Below, in pieces: positions 53,805 through 62,780 of a DNA stretch of 64,000 bases. How positions within the stretch are numbered: position 1 is the stretch's first letter; each line of letters begins with the position of its first letter. Below the pieces are notes generated by a model. The model did no database searches and had not been told where the DNA came from. It saw only the letters and a program-made list of their open reading frames with translations. Source of the stretch: Actinoallomurus soli (GTDB lineage: Bacteria; Actinomycetota; Actinomycetes; Streptosporangiales; Streptosporangiaceae); NCBI RefSeq assembly GCF_024055715.1, contig NZ_JAMXMV010000035.1:1-64000 (forward strand), in the 5' to 3' direction. A program made the position numbers and the translations under genes.

Positions 53805-53883
53805 GAATCCGCAGGTTAGCCGCTTAGGTCCGCCGCCGCGGGGTAGTCCCAGGGACCCGCATCGGGCACCTAGATTGGAACCT

Positions 53884-54645
53884 GTGACTTCGGCGAGACC
53901 TGCACGAGATCCGGCGACGCTTCCCGCGTGCCTGCCGGTCCTCGCCGCCATCGCGGGCGTCGTCTACAGCTCCTGGGTCCTGCAGTTCGTGATCAACCCG
54001 AAGCTGGACCCGGTCAACGGCTACGTCAGCGAGCTGTCCGCCACCGACCAGCCGTACCACGGCTTCTTCTCCGGCTGCGACTTCTTCTCGGGCACCCTGT
54101 CGATCGTCGTCGCGGCCATCGTGCTGCGCCGGCTCCGTCCCGGCGGCTGGGCGCTCGTCGGCTGGCTCTCCCTGCTGCTGTTCGGCGTCTTCTCGATCGG
54201 CGACTCGCTGTTCGCCATGGACTGCGCGCCCAACTCCGACCCGACCTGTGCGCTGCGCGAGCGGGCCGGGACGGTGTCGTTCGCCCATGAATTCCACTCG
54301 GTGACCAGCACGCTCGTCGTCACCAGCGGCATCGTCAGCCTCATCGCCCTGACGATCGCCGCACGCCGGTACGGCCGCTGGCCGGTTCTCGCGCGCTGGA
54401 GCTGGCCCGTCATGGTCGTGGAGACGAGCACGACGCTGGGCACGCTGCCCCTGATGTACTTCGGCCTGATGCTGGGCGTCATGGAGCGCGTGCAGGTGAC
54501 GGTGATCTCGGTCTGGCTGATCGTCATCGCCGTCGAGCTGTACACCGGCCGGCGGCGCGCCCTCGCCGCCGGACCTCCCGCCCTCCACCCGGACGCGCGG
54601 CCCGACGGCCGGAGCACGGAGCGGGAGAAGGCCACGACCCCGTGA
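53884..54645 (+). CDS. DUF998 family membrane protein
   Basis: This 253-residue protein has six membrane helices (first about 17-37, last about 212-232). It has the DUF998 pattern VNGYVSELSATDQPYHGFF after helix 1, and a Cys-containing loop DCAPNSDPTCALRERAG. The last 25 residues are Pro/Arg-rich. Start GTG 53884. It overlaps the hydrolase gene by 4 nt and heads a tight four-gene operon ending in plsX. Confidence 0.82.
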   Translation: MTSARPARDPATLPACLPVLAAIAGVVYSSWVLQFVINPKLDPVNGYVSELSATDQPYHGFFSGCDFFSGTLSIVVAAIVLRRLRPGGWALVGWLSLLLFGVFSIGDSLFAMDCAPNSDPTCALRERAGTVSFAHEFHSVTSTLVVTSGIVSLIALTIAARRYGRWPVLARWSWPVMVVETSTTLGTLPLMYFGLMLGVMERVQVTVISVWLIVIAVELYTGRRRALAAGPPALHPDARPDGRSTEREKATTP

Positions 54646-55490
54646 ACGACCGCCTGCCCGGCGACCTCATGACCATCGGCGGAGACCGCCTGCACGTCGT
54701 CACGGAGGGCACGGGATCGCCTCCGGTGCTGCTCAGCGCGGGTCTGGGCGGTGCCTGGTTCGACTGGATCCCGGTCGTCTCCCGGCTGCGCGACGAGCAC
54801 CGGGTGGTCGTCTTCGACCGGCCCGGCCTCGGCGGCAGTCCGCCCGTACGCGGCGCGGCGACCCTGCGCGCGGAGGCCGACCGGCTGGCCGCACTGGCCC
54901 GGTGGGCCGGAGCCCCGGTGATCCTCGTCGCGCACTCGTTCGCCGGTTTCCACGCCGAGGCGTTCGCCCGGCTCCACCCGGAACTGGCCGGCGGCATGGT
55001 GCTGGTCGACCCCAGCGCGGAGCCGCGCACGCCGCGGTACTCCCGTCCGCTCACCCGCCTCGTGCCCCTCGCGCGCCTCGCCGGCACGGTCGCCGGCACG
55101 ACCGGCTTCACCCGGCTGGCCGGCCCGGCCGCGTACGGCCTGGCGATGCGGCTGATGACCGCGCGCGGCAACGTCGCGCCGCCGGAGTACGTCCGGGAGG
55201 TCTGCACGCGCGGGCACGTCCTCGGCACCCTTCTCGCCGAGGACGCCGTGTACCGCCAGATGGCCGCGGACCTGCTCACGCTGCGCCGCCACCGGCCCTT
55301 CCCCGGCATCCCGCTGCGGGTGATCACCGCCCTGGGCGACGTGCGCGGCGACGGGGAGGCGTGGCGGCGCGCGCACGCCGGCCTCGCGGCGCTCAGCCCG
55401 CGCGGACGGCAGGTGGTCCTGCCCGACGTCGGGCACCTCGTCCAGATCGACCGGCCCGAGGCCGTGGCGCGGGCGGTGCGCGAGCTGTGA
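54642..55490 (+). CDS. Alpha/beta hydrolase
   Basis: This 282-residue protein has a nucleophile elbow A-H-S-F-A-G (Ser near 100), FDRPGLGGS before it, and a C-terminal His in DVGHLVQID. The acid is probably the Asp near 230 (ALGDVRGDG). The cap is small. The substrate is unknown; esterase or peroxidase-like activity is possible. GTG 54642 overlaps the DUF998 gene's stop. Confidence 0.85.
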   Translation: MNDRLPGDLMTIGGDRLHVVTEGTGSPPVLLSAGLGGAWFDWIPVVSRLRDEHRVVVFDRPGLGGSPPVRGAATLRAEADRLAALARWAGAPVILVAHSFAGFHAEAFARLHPELAGGMVLVDPSAEPRTPRYSRPLTRLVPLARLAGTVAGTTGFTRLAGPAAYGLAMRLMTARGNVAPPEYVREVCTRGHVLGTLLAEDAVYRQMAADLLTLRRHRPFPGIPLRVITALGDVRGDGEAWRRAHAGLAALSPRGRQVVLPDVGHLVQIDRPEAVARAVREL

Positions 55491-55849
55491 AGGCCGTCGT
55501 CCTCGCCCTCATCCTGCTGCTCCTGGTCGCGGCGTGCGAGAACCCCGTCCGCAAGGTCTCGGAGAGCTCGCTGCGCAACGCGACCGCCTATGGCGCGCGC
55601 GACGAGCTGCGCGACCTCGGGTACACGATCCGCGCGGGAATGCGCTGCCGTACGCTGTCGGCGGACACGCTGTCGGTCGTCCGGGTGCAGTGCGTCGGCC
55701 GGACCGACCGCGACGAGCCCGTCCGGGTCGACGCCGTCGCCTACCGGGCGAACTCCCCGCATCCCCTCCAGGAGTACGTGATCACGGTGAGCGGCCGCGA
55801 GGTCGTACGCAGGCCCTGCCTCGGCCAGGGCTGCCAGGACTCAGAGTGA
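55487..55849 (+). CDS. Small lipoprotein
   Basis: This 120-residue protein has a signal sequence of only about 15 residues with lipobox VAAC, followed by ENPVRKVSE. The mature part is beta-like, with Cys at about 54 and 69 and a C-terminal pair CLGQGC that may form disulfides. The GTG at 55487 overlaps the hydrolase stop, and the stop overlaps plsX (GTGA). The family is not recognised. Confidence 0.65.
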   Translation: MKAVVLALILLLLVAACENPVRKVSESSLRNATAYGARDELRDLGYTIRAGMRCRTLSADTLSVVRVQCVGRTDRDEPVRVDAVAYRANSPHPLQEYVITVSGREVVRRPCLGQGCQDSE

Positions 55850-56991
55850 CCGGCCCGGTCGAGGGCCACGCCGTTAGGCGGCCGGACGCGCGCGGCGGGC
55901 GGCGGCCCGACGAGCGCGCCGAGGGCCCGCGGGTCGCGGTGGACGCGATGGGCGGCGACGAGGCCCCCGAGCAGGTGGTGGCCGGCGCCGTGGCCGCGGC
56001 CCGCGAGCACGGCGTCCGCGTCGTCCTGGTCGGCCACGCCCGCCGCGTCCGTGACCTGCTCCGCGAGCACGACGCGCTCGGCGAGATCCCGCTCGTGCAC
56101 GCCGAGGACGCCCTCGCCATGGACGAGGGCGCGCTGGCCGGGTGGCGGCGGCCGCGCTCGTCCGTCGCGATCGCCTGCCACCTGATCCGGCGCGGGCACG
56201 CGGCGGCGCTCGTGTCGGCCGGATCGACCGGCGGCGTGGTGGCGACCTCCCGGCTCCGCCTGCGCGGCCAGCCGGGGGTGATGCGGCCCGCGCTCGCCGT
56301 CGTCCTGCCCACCCGCCCGCGCCCGACGGTGCTCCTCGACGCCGGCGCGACCGCCGACGCCAAGCCCGAGATGCTCGTCCAGTTCGCCACGCTCGGCACC
56401 GCGTACGCCCGCATCCGGCTCGGCATCGCCTCGCCGCGGGTGGGGCTGCTGACGATCGGCGAGGAGGCCGGCAAGGGCAACAAGCTGACCCGGCGCGCCC
56501 ACGAGCTGCTGTCCGGGGACCTGCCGGGCGTCGACTTCATCGGCAACATCGAGGGCGGCGACCTGCTGGCCGGCGCGGTCGACGTGGTCGTCACGGACGG
56601 GTTCACCGGCAACGTCGCGCTCAAGACCGTCGAGGGCGCCGTACGGCTGGCGGTCACGGAGATGCGCGCCGCGATCGGCTCCGGCCTGCTCGCCCGCGCC
56701 GCCACGCTGCTGCAGCGCCGGCAACTGCGCCGTCTGCGGGACCGGCTGGACCCGGAGACGCACGGCGGCGGCGTCCTCCTCGGCCTGAACGGCACCGTCG
56801 TCATCGCCCACGGCGCCTCCCGCGCCCCCGCGATCGCCTCGGCCTGCGTCCTCGCCCGCGACCTGGCGGCCGGCCGCATCGTCGAGCAGATCGGCGAGGG
56901 CCTCGCCGCCACCCGCCAGAACCGCTTCTCCCGCCGCAATCACGGCGAACCGGACACAGCGGCGCCGCCTCCGGATCATCCCGAACCCTGA
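55846..56991 (+). CDS. plsX: Phosphate acyltransferase PlsX-like
   Basis: This is a 381-residue protein. It converts acyl-ACP to acyl-phosphate for phospholipid synthesis. Recognition comes from RVAVDAMGGDEAPEQVV (about 29-45), ALVSAGSTGGV, LLDAGATADAKPEML, IGEEAGKGN and the helix near VVTDGFTGNVALKTVEG. The first 28 residues are a poorly conserved, basic extension. GTG 55846 overlaps the lipoprotein stop. The last 96 nt of its region are repeated at 57685-57780. Confidence 0.9.
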   Translation: MTGPVEGHAVRRPDARGGRRPDERAEGPRVAVDAMGGDEAPEQVVAGAVAAAREHGVRVVLVGHARRVRDLLREHDALGEIPLVHAEDALAMDEGALAGWRRPRSSVAIACHLIRRGHAAALVSAGSTGGVVATSRLRLRGQPGVMRPALAVVLPTRPRPTVLLDAGATADAKPEMLVQFATLGTAYARIRLGIASPRVGLLTIGEEAGKGNKLTRRAHELLSGDLPGVDFIGNIEGGDLLAGAVDVVVTDGFTGNVALKTVEGAVRLAVTEMRAAIGSGLLARAATLLQRRQLRRLRDRLDPETHGGGVLLGLNGTVVIAHGASRAPAIASACVLARDLAAGRIVEQIGEGLAATRQNRFSRRNHGEPDTAAPPPDHPEP

Positions 56992-56995
56992 CGCG
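56900..56995 (+). repeat. 96-bp direct repeat, copy 1 (plsX 3' end)
   Basis: This copy covers the last 30 codons of plsX, its stop and 4 nt more. It matches 57685-57780 at 89 of 96 positions without gaps; the first 51 are identical. Confidence 0.85.
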
Positions 56996-57020
56996 ATCAT
57001 TAAGCAGATACCACGCGAAC

Positions 57021-57039
57021 GTAAGACGTAATGTCTTAC
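57021..57039 (+). promoter_or_regulatory. Palindromic operator and -10 of the vapBC operon
   Basis: GTAAGAC and GTCTTAC form an inverted repeat with a 5-nt centre. Its right arm runs into TACACT (57037-57042), a -10-like hexamer. This lies 7 nt before the GTG at 57049, so the transcript may start at that codon (leaderless). Autoregulation by VapB, an RHH repressor, is expected. Confidence 0.6.
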
Positions 57040-57048
57040 ACTCGTCTT

Positions 57049-57285
57049 GTGGCAGACACGATCACCATCCGTACCGACTCGGAGACTGAGCACGCCCTCG
57101 AGGTTCTCACCAGGGACGGCGGCTCACGCTCGGCCGCGATTCGCCATGCGGTACTTGAGACCGCCATGCGGAAGGAACGCGCAGCAGAGATGCGCCGCGC
57201 CGTTCTCCGGATGCCTCTGGGCGAACCGGACGGTGTCGACATCGCGGCAGAACTCGCCGCCGCTCGCGACGAAGAGCGCGGATGA
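57049..57285 (+). CDS. vapB: RHH antitoxin, VapB type
   Basis: This is a 78-residue protein. The N-terminal strand and two helices (TITIRTDSETEHALEVL, then SRSAAIRHAVLETAMRKE) form a ribbon-helix-helix DNA-binding domain, and the rest would wrap the toxin. GTG 57049 is chosen; an ATG at 57031 is in frame but lies inside the palindromic operator. It overlaps the toxin gene by 4 nt (ATGA). Confidence 0.85.
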   Translation: MADTITIRTDSETEHALEVLTRDGGSRSAAIRHAVLETAMRKERAAEMRRAVLRMPLGEPDGVDIAAELAAARDEERG

Positions 57286-57674
57286 TCTACCTCGACTCCG
57301 CAGCGGTCGTAAAACTCGTTCATGCGGAGGCGGAGTCCCAGGCACTTCGCGATTGGCTGGACGCCCGCGCCGACACCGGCTGGATCAGCTCCGCGCTGCT
57401 GGAAATCGAATCGTTCCGCGCTCTGGCGCGGTACGCACCGGAGGCGGCGGCGCGTCTGCATCCGGTACTCGACCTCATCGAGGTGGTCGAACTCCAGCCG
57501 AGTATCCGCATCCTCGCGCAGACGATCCGACCTGTCACCGTTCGAAGCGTTGACGCCATCCACCTCGCCACCGCCCTGCGAATCCGAACACAACTGACCT
57601 CGTTCGTCACGTACGACAAGCGATTGGCGGAAGCCGCCGCAGGTGTCGGGCTCGTCGTCGACATGCCCGCTTGA
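57282..57674 (+). CDS. vapC: PIN-domain toxin, VapC type
   Basis: This 130-residue ribonuclease carries the acidic residues of a PIN domain: D5 (YLDSAAVVK), E43 (LLEIESFRAL), D91 (DAIHLATAL) and D112 (VTYDKRL). It probably cleaves a tRNA or rRNA, and its antitoxin is upstream. The operon lies between two copies of the plsX 3' end. Confidence 0.88.
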   Translation: MIYLDSAAVVKLVHAEAESQALRDWLDARADTGWISSALLEIESFRALARYAPEAAARLHPVLDLIEVVELQPSIRILAQTIRPVTVRSVDAIHLATALRIRTQLTSFVTYDKRLAEAAAGVGLVVDMPA

Positions 57675-57684
57675 CGGGCGGTCG

Positions 57685-57780
57685 GCCTCGCCGCCACCCG
57701 CCAGAACCGCTTCTCCCGCCGCAATCACGGCGAACCTGACACAGCGGTGCCTGCTCCTGATCACCCCGAGCCCTGACGCG
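57685..57780 (+). repeat. 96-bp direct repeat, copy 2
   Basis: A second copy of the plsX 3' end, including its stop codon but not the rest of the gene. It starts 10 nt after the vapC stop. Confidence 0.85.
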
Positions 57781-57808
57781 CCGCCCACCCGGACACCGGT
57801 GGTCGTCG

Positions 57809-58855
57809 TCAGGACATGAGGTCGAGGACGAACCGGTACTTGACGTCGCCCGCGGCCAGCCGGTCCAGTGCCGTGTTGACCTCCGCCACGGGCAGCACCT
57901 CGACGGTCGCGGTCACATCGTGGGCGGCGCAGAAGTCGAGCATCTCCCGGGTGTCGGCGATGCCGCCGCTGCCCGCGCCCGCCAGCCGTTTGCGTCCGAA
58001 CCGCAGGGCCTGAGGCGTGAAGGACAGCTCCGGCACGATGCCGAGCGTGCACAGGGTCCGGTCGAAGCGGAGCGCCGTCAGGTAGGGCGAGAGGTCGTGC
58101 GCTCGGGGCACGGTGTCGAGGATGAAGTCGAACCGCCCGCGCTGCGCGGCCATGGCCTCGGCGTCGGTCGACATCACCACGTCGTCGGCGCCGAGCTCCC
58201 GCATGTCCTTCGCCTTGGCGGGTGAGGTGGTGAAGCCCACGACCTCGGCGCCGAGCGCCTTGGCCAGCTTCACCGCCACGTGCCCGAGCCCGCCGAGGCC
58301 GATGACGCCGACCGTCTGCCCCGGGCCGACCTCCCACCGCCGCAGCGGCACCCAGGTGGTGATCCCCGCACACATCAGCGGCGCGGCCCCGGCCGGGTCG
58401 AGCCCCTCGGGACGCCGGTAGACGAACGCCTGGTCGGCCACGTACTCGTCGCTGAATCCGCCCTGGGACAGGGAGCCGTCGTGCCGGTCGCGCCCCGCGT
58501 AGGTCAGGGTCGGGAACTCCGCGCAGAACTCCTGATCACCGCTGCGGCAGGCCTCGCACACCCCGCACGAATCGACGATGTTCCCCACGCAGACCGGATC
58601 GCCGGCCCGGAGGCCGGTGACCGCACCGCCGACGGCCACCACCTCACCCACGATCTCGTGGCCCGGCACCAGCGGGAAGATGTCCGGCCGCTCGTGTCCC
58701 GGTTCGGGCCGCACGTGGTCCAGGTCGGTGAAGCACACCCCCGCGTGCGTCACCCGCAGCGCGACGTCGGTGGGGCGCAGGTCACGGCGCTCGAAGCGCC
58801 AGGGCGCCAACGCCGACCCGGGTGCCGGGGCGGCCCAGCCGGTGACCGTTCGCAT
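57809..58855 (-). CDS. Zinc-dependent alcohol dehydrogenase (CAD/YahK-like)
   Basis: This is a 348-residue MDR enzyme. The catalytic zinc site includes C39-equivalent (THAGVCFTD) and GHE (about 64-66). The structural zinc site is a four-Cys lobe (SCGVCEACRSGDQEFC). The NAD(P) fold has GLGGLGHVAVK near 180. It should interconvert alcohols and aldehydes. ATG 58855 is favoured by the preceding GGAGATCC; the frame is open to 58903. It faces a divergent HTH regulator. Confidence 0.9.
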   Translation of the reverse strand: MRTVTGWAAPAPGSALAPWRFERRDLRPTDVALRVTHAGVCFTDLDHVRPEPGHERPDIFPLVPGHEIVGEVVAVGGAVTGLRAGDPVCVGNIVDSCGVCEACRSGDQEFCAEFPTLTYAGRDRHDGSLSQGGFSDEYVADQAFVYRRPEGLDPAGAAPLMCAGITTWVPLRRWEVGPGQTVGVIGLGGLGHVAVKLAKALGAEVVGFTTSPAKAKDMRELGADDVVMSTDAEAMAAQRGRFDFILDTVPRAHDLSPYLTALRFDRTLCTLGIVPELSFTPQALRFGRKRLAGAGSGGIADTREMLDFCAAHDVTATVEVLPVAEVNTALDRLAAGDVKYRFVLDLMS

Positions 58856-58982
58856 GGTGGATCTCCTCTCGTCCACGACACCGCCATGCTGTCGCCGGAC
58901 CACGCCGCCCCACCATCGGTGGCCGATGACTGGGAATCACAGGGCCACCCTCGTACCGGACGGCCGACCATAGCCTGAGGCC

Positions 58983-59810
58983 ATGGACAACGCCGCTCTC
59001 GCCGAGTTCCTCCGGGCCCGCCGCGCCTTGGTCCGTCCCGAAGACGTGGGCTTCGACGACGCCGCCGGCGACGCCCGCCGCCGCGTGACGGGGCTGCGGC
59101 GCGAGGAACTGGCCCTCCTGGCCGGAGTGAGCGCGGACTACTACGTGCGCCTGGAGCAGGGACGCGGCCACCGCCCCTCGGAGAGCGTCCTGGAGTCGCT
59201 GGCCCGGGCGCTGCGACTGGACGAGGAACTGACCGAGCACCTGTACGCCCTGGCCCGCCCGGCACCGACCGCCACGCGCACCCGCGAGCGGGTGTCGGAC
59301 ACCGTGCAGGAACTGCTGGACGCCTGGACGACGACACCGGCCACGGTGACCAGCCGCCGGATGAACGTCGTCGGGTCGAACGCCCTGGCGTGCGAGCTGG
59401 CCCCCTGCTACGTGCCCGGGACGAACCTGCTGCGGGCGGTGTTCCTCGACCCCGCGACACGGGAGACCCATGTGGACTGGAACGGGGTGGCGGCGGACAC
59501 GGTCGCCAACTTCCGGGCCCGGATCGGAACCGAGCGGGACGATCCCGAGCTGACCGGACTCATCGGTGAACTGTCGCTGCACAGCCAGGAGTTCCGGGAA
59601 CTGTGGGCCCGCCACGACGTCCGCACCACCACGGCGGGCGCCAAGAGGTTCCGGCACCCGGAGCTGGGCGTGATCAGCCTCCGCTTCCACGCGATGCCAT
59701 TGGAGGACGGCCAGGTCCTCACCGTCCTCCACGCCCGGCCCGGCTCACCGGACGAGCAGTCCCTGGCCCTGCTCGCCACGATGATCGCGACCCGGCGCCG
59801 CGGTCGCTGA
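58983..59810 (+). CDS. HTH regulator with MmyB-like ligand domain
   Basis: This 275-residue protein has an XRE-type HTH at about 35-90 (RREELALLAGVSADYYVRLE, then QGRGHRPSESVLESLARAL) and the MmyB-like ligand-binding domain from about 105. This is the family that commonly sits divergent to an oxidoreductase and represses it. It is placed 127 bp from the alcohol dehydrogenase start, so it is the likely regulator of that gene. Confidence 0.88.
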   Translation: MDNAALAEFLRARRALVRPEDVGFDDAAGDARRRVTGLRREELALLAGVSADYYVRLEQGRGHRPSESVLESLARALRLDEELTEHLYALARPAPTATRTRERVSDTVQELLDAWTTTPATVTSRRMNVVGSNALACELAPCYVPGTNLLRAVFLDPATRETHVDWNGVAADTVANFRARIGTERDDPELTGLIGELSLHSQEFRELWARHDVRTTTAGAKRFRHPELGVISLRFHAMPLEDGQVLTVLHARPGSPDEQSLALLATMIATRRRGR

Positions 59811-59828
59811 TGCCGTCGTGGGGCCGGT

Positions 59829-59985
59829 GAGCACGCAGTCCAGGTTCTCACCGAGGGCGGCGGCGCCCGCTCGGCCGCGATCGGCACTGCGGTGCTCGAA
59901 GCAGCCGAGCGAAAGGAGCGTGCAGCGGTGATGCGCCGCTCCGTCCTTCGCGGGCTGGCAGCCGCCCGCCACGAAAGGGCTCTGA
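59829..59985 (+). pseudogene. VapB-like antitoxin fragment
   Basis: In one frame, EHAVQVLTEGGGARSAAIGT, then AVLEAAERKERAAVMRRSVL, matches residues 12-58 of the intact VapB at 57049 at most positions. The N-terminal strand is missing, and the frame continues as noncoding-like sequence to 60248. No toxin fragment was found next to it. Confidence 0.7.
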
Positions 59986-60295
59986 CGACGGTCCACCCCG
60001 GCGGAGCCAATGAGGATCCGCCGAGCCGCACGCCGGTCGGCATCTGCTTCGCCGTCGTTGCTGCCACTCTGCCGCCGCTGCGGCCTACGTTCGGTCGTTG
60101 TTGCGTCTTTCGTTCCGTCAACAACGACGGCAAGCCCTGGCCCGATGCACAGGTTGCACCTAGCAGACGATGTCTGAGCCGGCCGTCCAGAGGCGTGGCC
60201 AGGATGCTCGGTGATGCCTGCGGCTATAGGCCGCTTTCGGGCGGTTGATCCGCTCGCGCGTGGTCCCTTCGTACGCTGCCGGATCGTCGAGGCGG
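59986..60295. other. No recognisable gene
   Basis: This 310 bp stretch follows the antitoxin fragment. Frames are open but without family resemblance or ribosome binding sites. Confidence 0.4.
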
Positions 60296-61267
60296 TCACG
60301 TAACGGTGGCGTGGTCGACGGTGATCCCCGGCGGGACGGCTGCCGCCAGACGTGCCGGGTCGACGTGCGTTCCGGTGAGCCTGCGTCGTACCTCCGGTTC
60401 CACGAGCGCCGCCGCGGCGGTGGTCCGGATGGTCAGTTCGGTGCCGCCCGCTGCCGCGCCCAGTCCGATGGCCTGGATCTCGTCCCAGGCCAGGAACTCC
60501 TCCCCGAACCGGAGCCCCGCCCCGTCCGCCAGGAGGGCCGCTCGCGGGATGAGCTGTTCGGCCAGGATCAGGCACGCCCCGATGAGCATCACGCCCAGCG
60601 GAATCAAAGCGCGGGAATCCTGTTCGAGGGCGACCACGGCCCAGACCGTCCCGATCACGCCGTTCCAGGCCACCAGGAAGGCCGCGATCGGCACCACCGA
60701 CCGGAACGGCGCCCGTACGGCGTAGGGTTCCGCGTCTGCGTTCCGCACCTCGACGACCGGCGCCGACGTCAGATTCCGCAACCGGTCGGCCAATCCGTCC
60801 GCCTGCGTCCCCCCGCAGACCGTCTCGTAGGCGAACGCGAACGGTCGATTCCGGTCTGGGACCCGCAGGCGCGGGACCGGTGCGATCCGGCGCATCAGCT
60901 CCGCCGGCCAGATCCAGGGACGGCGGGGAGGCACGTCATCCGGCTCGGTGCGGATCCCGACCGTGACCTTGCCGCCGGTCCCGCCGAAGACGACGAATCC
61001 CGTGATCCGGTCCCAGCTCAGGCCGCTGCGACCGCCGCGGCTCAGAATCGAGACGCCGTCGCGGCCGGCCGTGAGGACCTTCTGCGGGTAGAGCACGAAG
61101 GCCGAGATCATGACGATCCAGACCGGAACGATCTTCAGCGCATCCGGTCCGTTGATGATCACGGCCAAGCCGATCACTCCGGCGAAGCCGAGCGTGTACC
61201 CGGCGAGTTGCAGCGGCCGGTCCGGCGAAAAACCGAATCCCCGTCTACGCAGTACGACCTCGTCCAC
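60296..61267 (-). CDS. Membrane protein, PH-like domains suggested
   Basis: This 323-residue protein has two pairs of hydrophobic helices (about 20-58 and 190-230), each followed by a soluble beta-rich part (GVSILSRGGRSGLSWDRITG and GLRFGEEFLAWDEIQAIGLG). That repeat plan suggests two PH-like domains of the bacterial DUF type. GTG 61267 has GGAGG upstream; the frame continues to 61396 without such a site. It is divergent from the reductase gene at 61435. The family assignment is tentative. Confidence 0.62.
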   Translation of the reverse strand: MDEVVLRRRGFGFSPDRPLQLAGYTLGFAGVIGLAVIINGPDALKIVPVWIVMISAFVLYPQKVLTAGRDGVSILSRGGRSGLSWDRITGFVVFGGTGGKVTVGIRTEPDDVPPRRPWIWPAELMRRIAPVPRLRVPDRNRPFAFAYETVCGGTQADGLADRLRNLTSAPVVEVRNADAEPYAVRAPFRSVVPIAAFLVAWNGVIGTVWAVVALEQDSRALIPLGVMLIGACLILAEQLIPRAALLADGAGLRFGEEFLAWDEIQAIGLGAAAGGTELTIRTTAAAALVEPEVRRRLTGTHVDPARLAAAVPPGITVDHATVT

Positions 61268-61434
61268 CGTGAGCCTCCTACGGGCGAAGCGACCGCCCGC
61301 CCCACAGGACGCCTCCGGCGGCGGGGCGGTTGTCAGCCCGTCTTGGTGCGACGTGTGCCACAGTCGGGGCAGGGTGCTTTCCCACGTCCGGCGCACGCGG
61401 TAAGCAAGCAGGTACGTGCGACCGAGGGAGGCCC

Positions 61435-62586
61435 ATGGATCGGCCCTTTGACATCGTGTTGTTCGGCGCGACCGGGTTCACCGGCGCCCTCACCGCCGAG
61501 TACCTCGCGGCGCACGGGTCCGGGACGTGGGCGGTGGCCGGGCGGAACACCGCGAAGCTGGAGGCGCTGCGCGACCGCCTCGGCGTGGATCTGCCGCTGC
61601 TGCGCGCGGACGTCACCGACCGGGCCTCGCTGCGGGAGATCGCCGAGTCCGCCCGGGTGGTGATCAGCACGGTCGGCCCGTACGTGACCTACGGCGAGCC
61701 GCTGGTGGCCGCGTGCGCCGAGGCCGGCACCGACTACGTCGACCTCACCGGGGAGTCGGAGTTCGTCGACCTGATGTACCTGAAGTACCACGCGCGGGCG
61801 GCCGAGACCGGGGCGCGGCTCGTGCACGCGTGCGGGTTCGACTCGGTGCCGCACGACCTCGGCGTCTACTTCACGGTGCGGCGGCTGCCCGAGGGCGTCC
61901 CGCTGAGCGTGCGCGGGTACGTCCGGGTCGGCGGCGCGCCGTCGGGCGGAACCGTCCACTCCGCGATCACCGTGATGGCCCGCATGCGTGAGGCGGCCGA
62001 GGTTCACCGCAGACGGCGAGCGGCGGAGCCGCCCGTGCCGGGCCGCCGGATCCGCGCCGTTCAGGGGCGTCCGCACCGCATCGCCGGGCTCGGCGCCTGG
62101 GCGTTGCCGTTGCCGACCATCGACCCCGACGTGGTCCGGCGCTCCGCGGCCGCCCTCGACCGCTACGGGCCCGACTTCTCCTACGGCCACTTCGCCGCCG
62201 TACGGCACCTGGCCTCCGCCGCCGGCGTGGCCGCCGGGGCGGCCGGGTTGGTGGCGGCCGCCCGGATCGGGCCCGTACGGGACCGGCTGCTCGACCGCTT
62301 CACGCCCGGCACCGGACCGTCGGCGGAGCGGCGGGCCAGGAGCTGGTTCAGTGTGCACTTCGCCGGGGAGGGCGGCGGCCGTAAGGTCGTGACCAAGGTC
62401 TCCGGCGGCGATCCCGGCTACGGGGAGACCGCCAAGATGCTGGCCGAGTCCGCGCTGTGCCTGGCCTTCGACGACCTGCCCGAGACCGCCGGTCAGGTCA
62501 CCACGGCCCAGGCGATGGGCGACGCCCTTCTCACCCGCCTGCAGCGCGCCGGGCTGGAGTTCACGGTCGTCGGCTCGACCGGCTGA
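61435..62586 (+). CDS. Saccharopine dehydrogenase-like (enoyl reductase type) oxidoreductase
   Basis: This 383-residue protein has an N-terminal Rossmann fold with the dinucleotide loop GATGFTG (about 10-16) and VAGRNTAKLEALRDRLG. A strand-turn STVGPYVTYGEPLVAACAEA and DYVDLTGE are characteristic of the trans-acting enoyl reductase/saccharopine dehydrogenase family. Mycobacterial relatives act on polyketide lipids, but the substrate here is not known. GGGAGG precedes the ATG. Confidence 0.85.
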   Translation: MDRPFDIVLFGATGFTGALTAEYLAAHGSGTWAVAGRNTAKLEALRDRLGVDLPLLRADVTDRASLREIAESARVVISTVGPYVTYGEPLVAACAEAGTDYVDLTGESEFVDLMYLKYHARAAETGARLVHACGFDSVPHDLGVYFTVRRLPEGVPLSVRGYVRVGGAPSGGTVHSAITVMARMREAAEVHRRRRAAEPPVPGRRIRAVQGRPHRIAGLGAWALPLPTIDPDVVRRSAAALDRYGPDFSYGHFAAVRHLASAAGVAAGAAGLVAAARIGPVRDRLLDRFTPGTGPSAERRARSWFSVHFAGEGGGRKVVTKVSGGDPGYGETAKMLAESALCLAFDDLPETAGQVTTAQAMGDALLTRLQRAGLEFTVVGSTG

Positions 62587-62780
62587 CGCGGGCCGGGCGG
62601 CGCCCATCCGGCGAAGGCCGACATGGCCCGGCTCGGCGGGCCGGCGCGGGCCCCGCGGCCGGGCCGGGCGGCGCGCCCGTACGGCGGAGGCGGATATTCG
62701 GATAGGGCTGTGGCCGGTCGCCGATAGGCTTTTAAGACGTCGCAGCCGCAGCTGCCGAACCGTACTTCACAAGGATCCCG

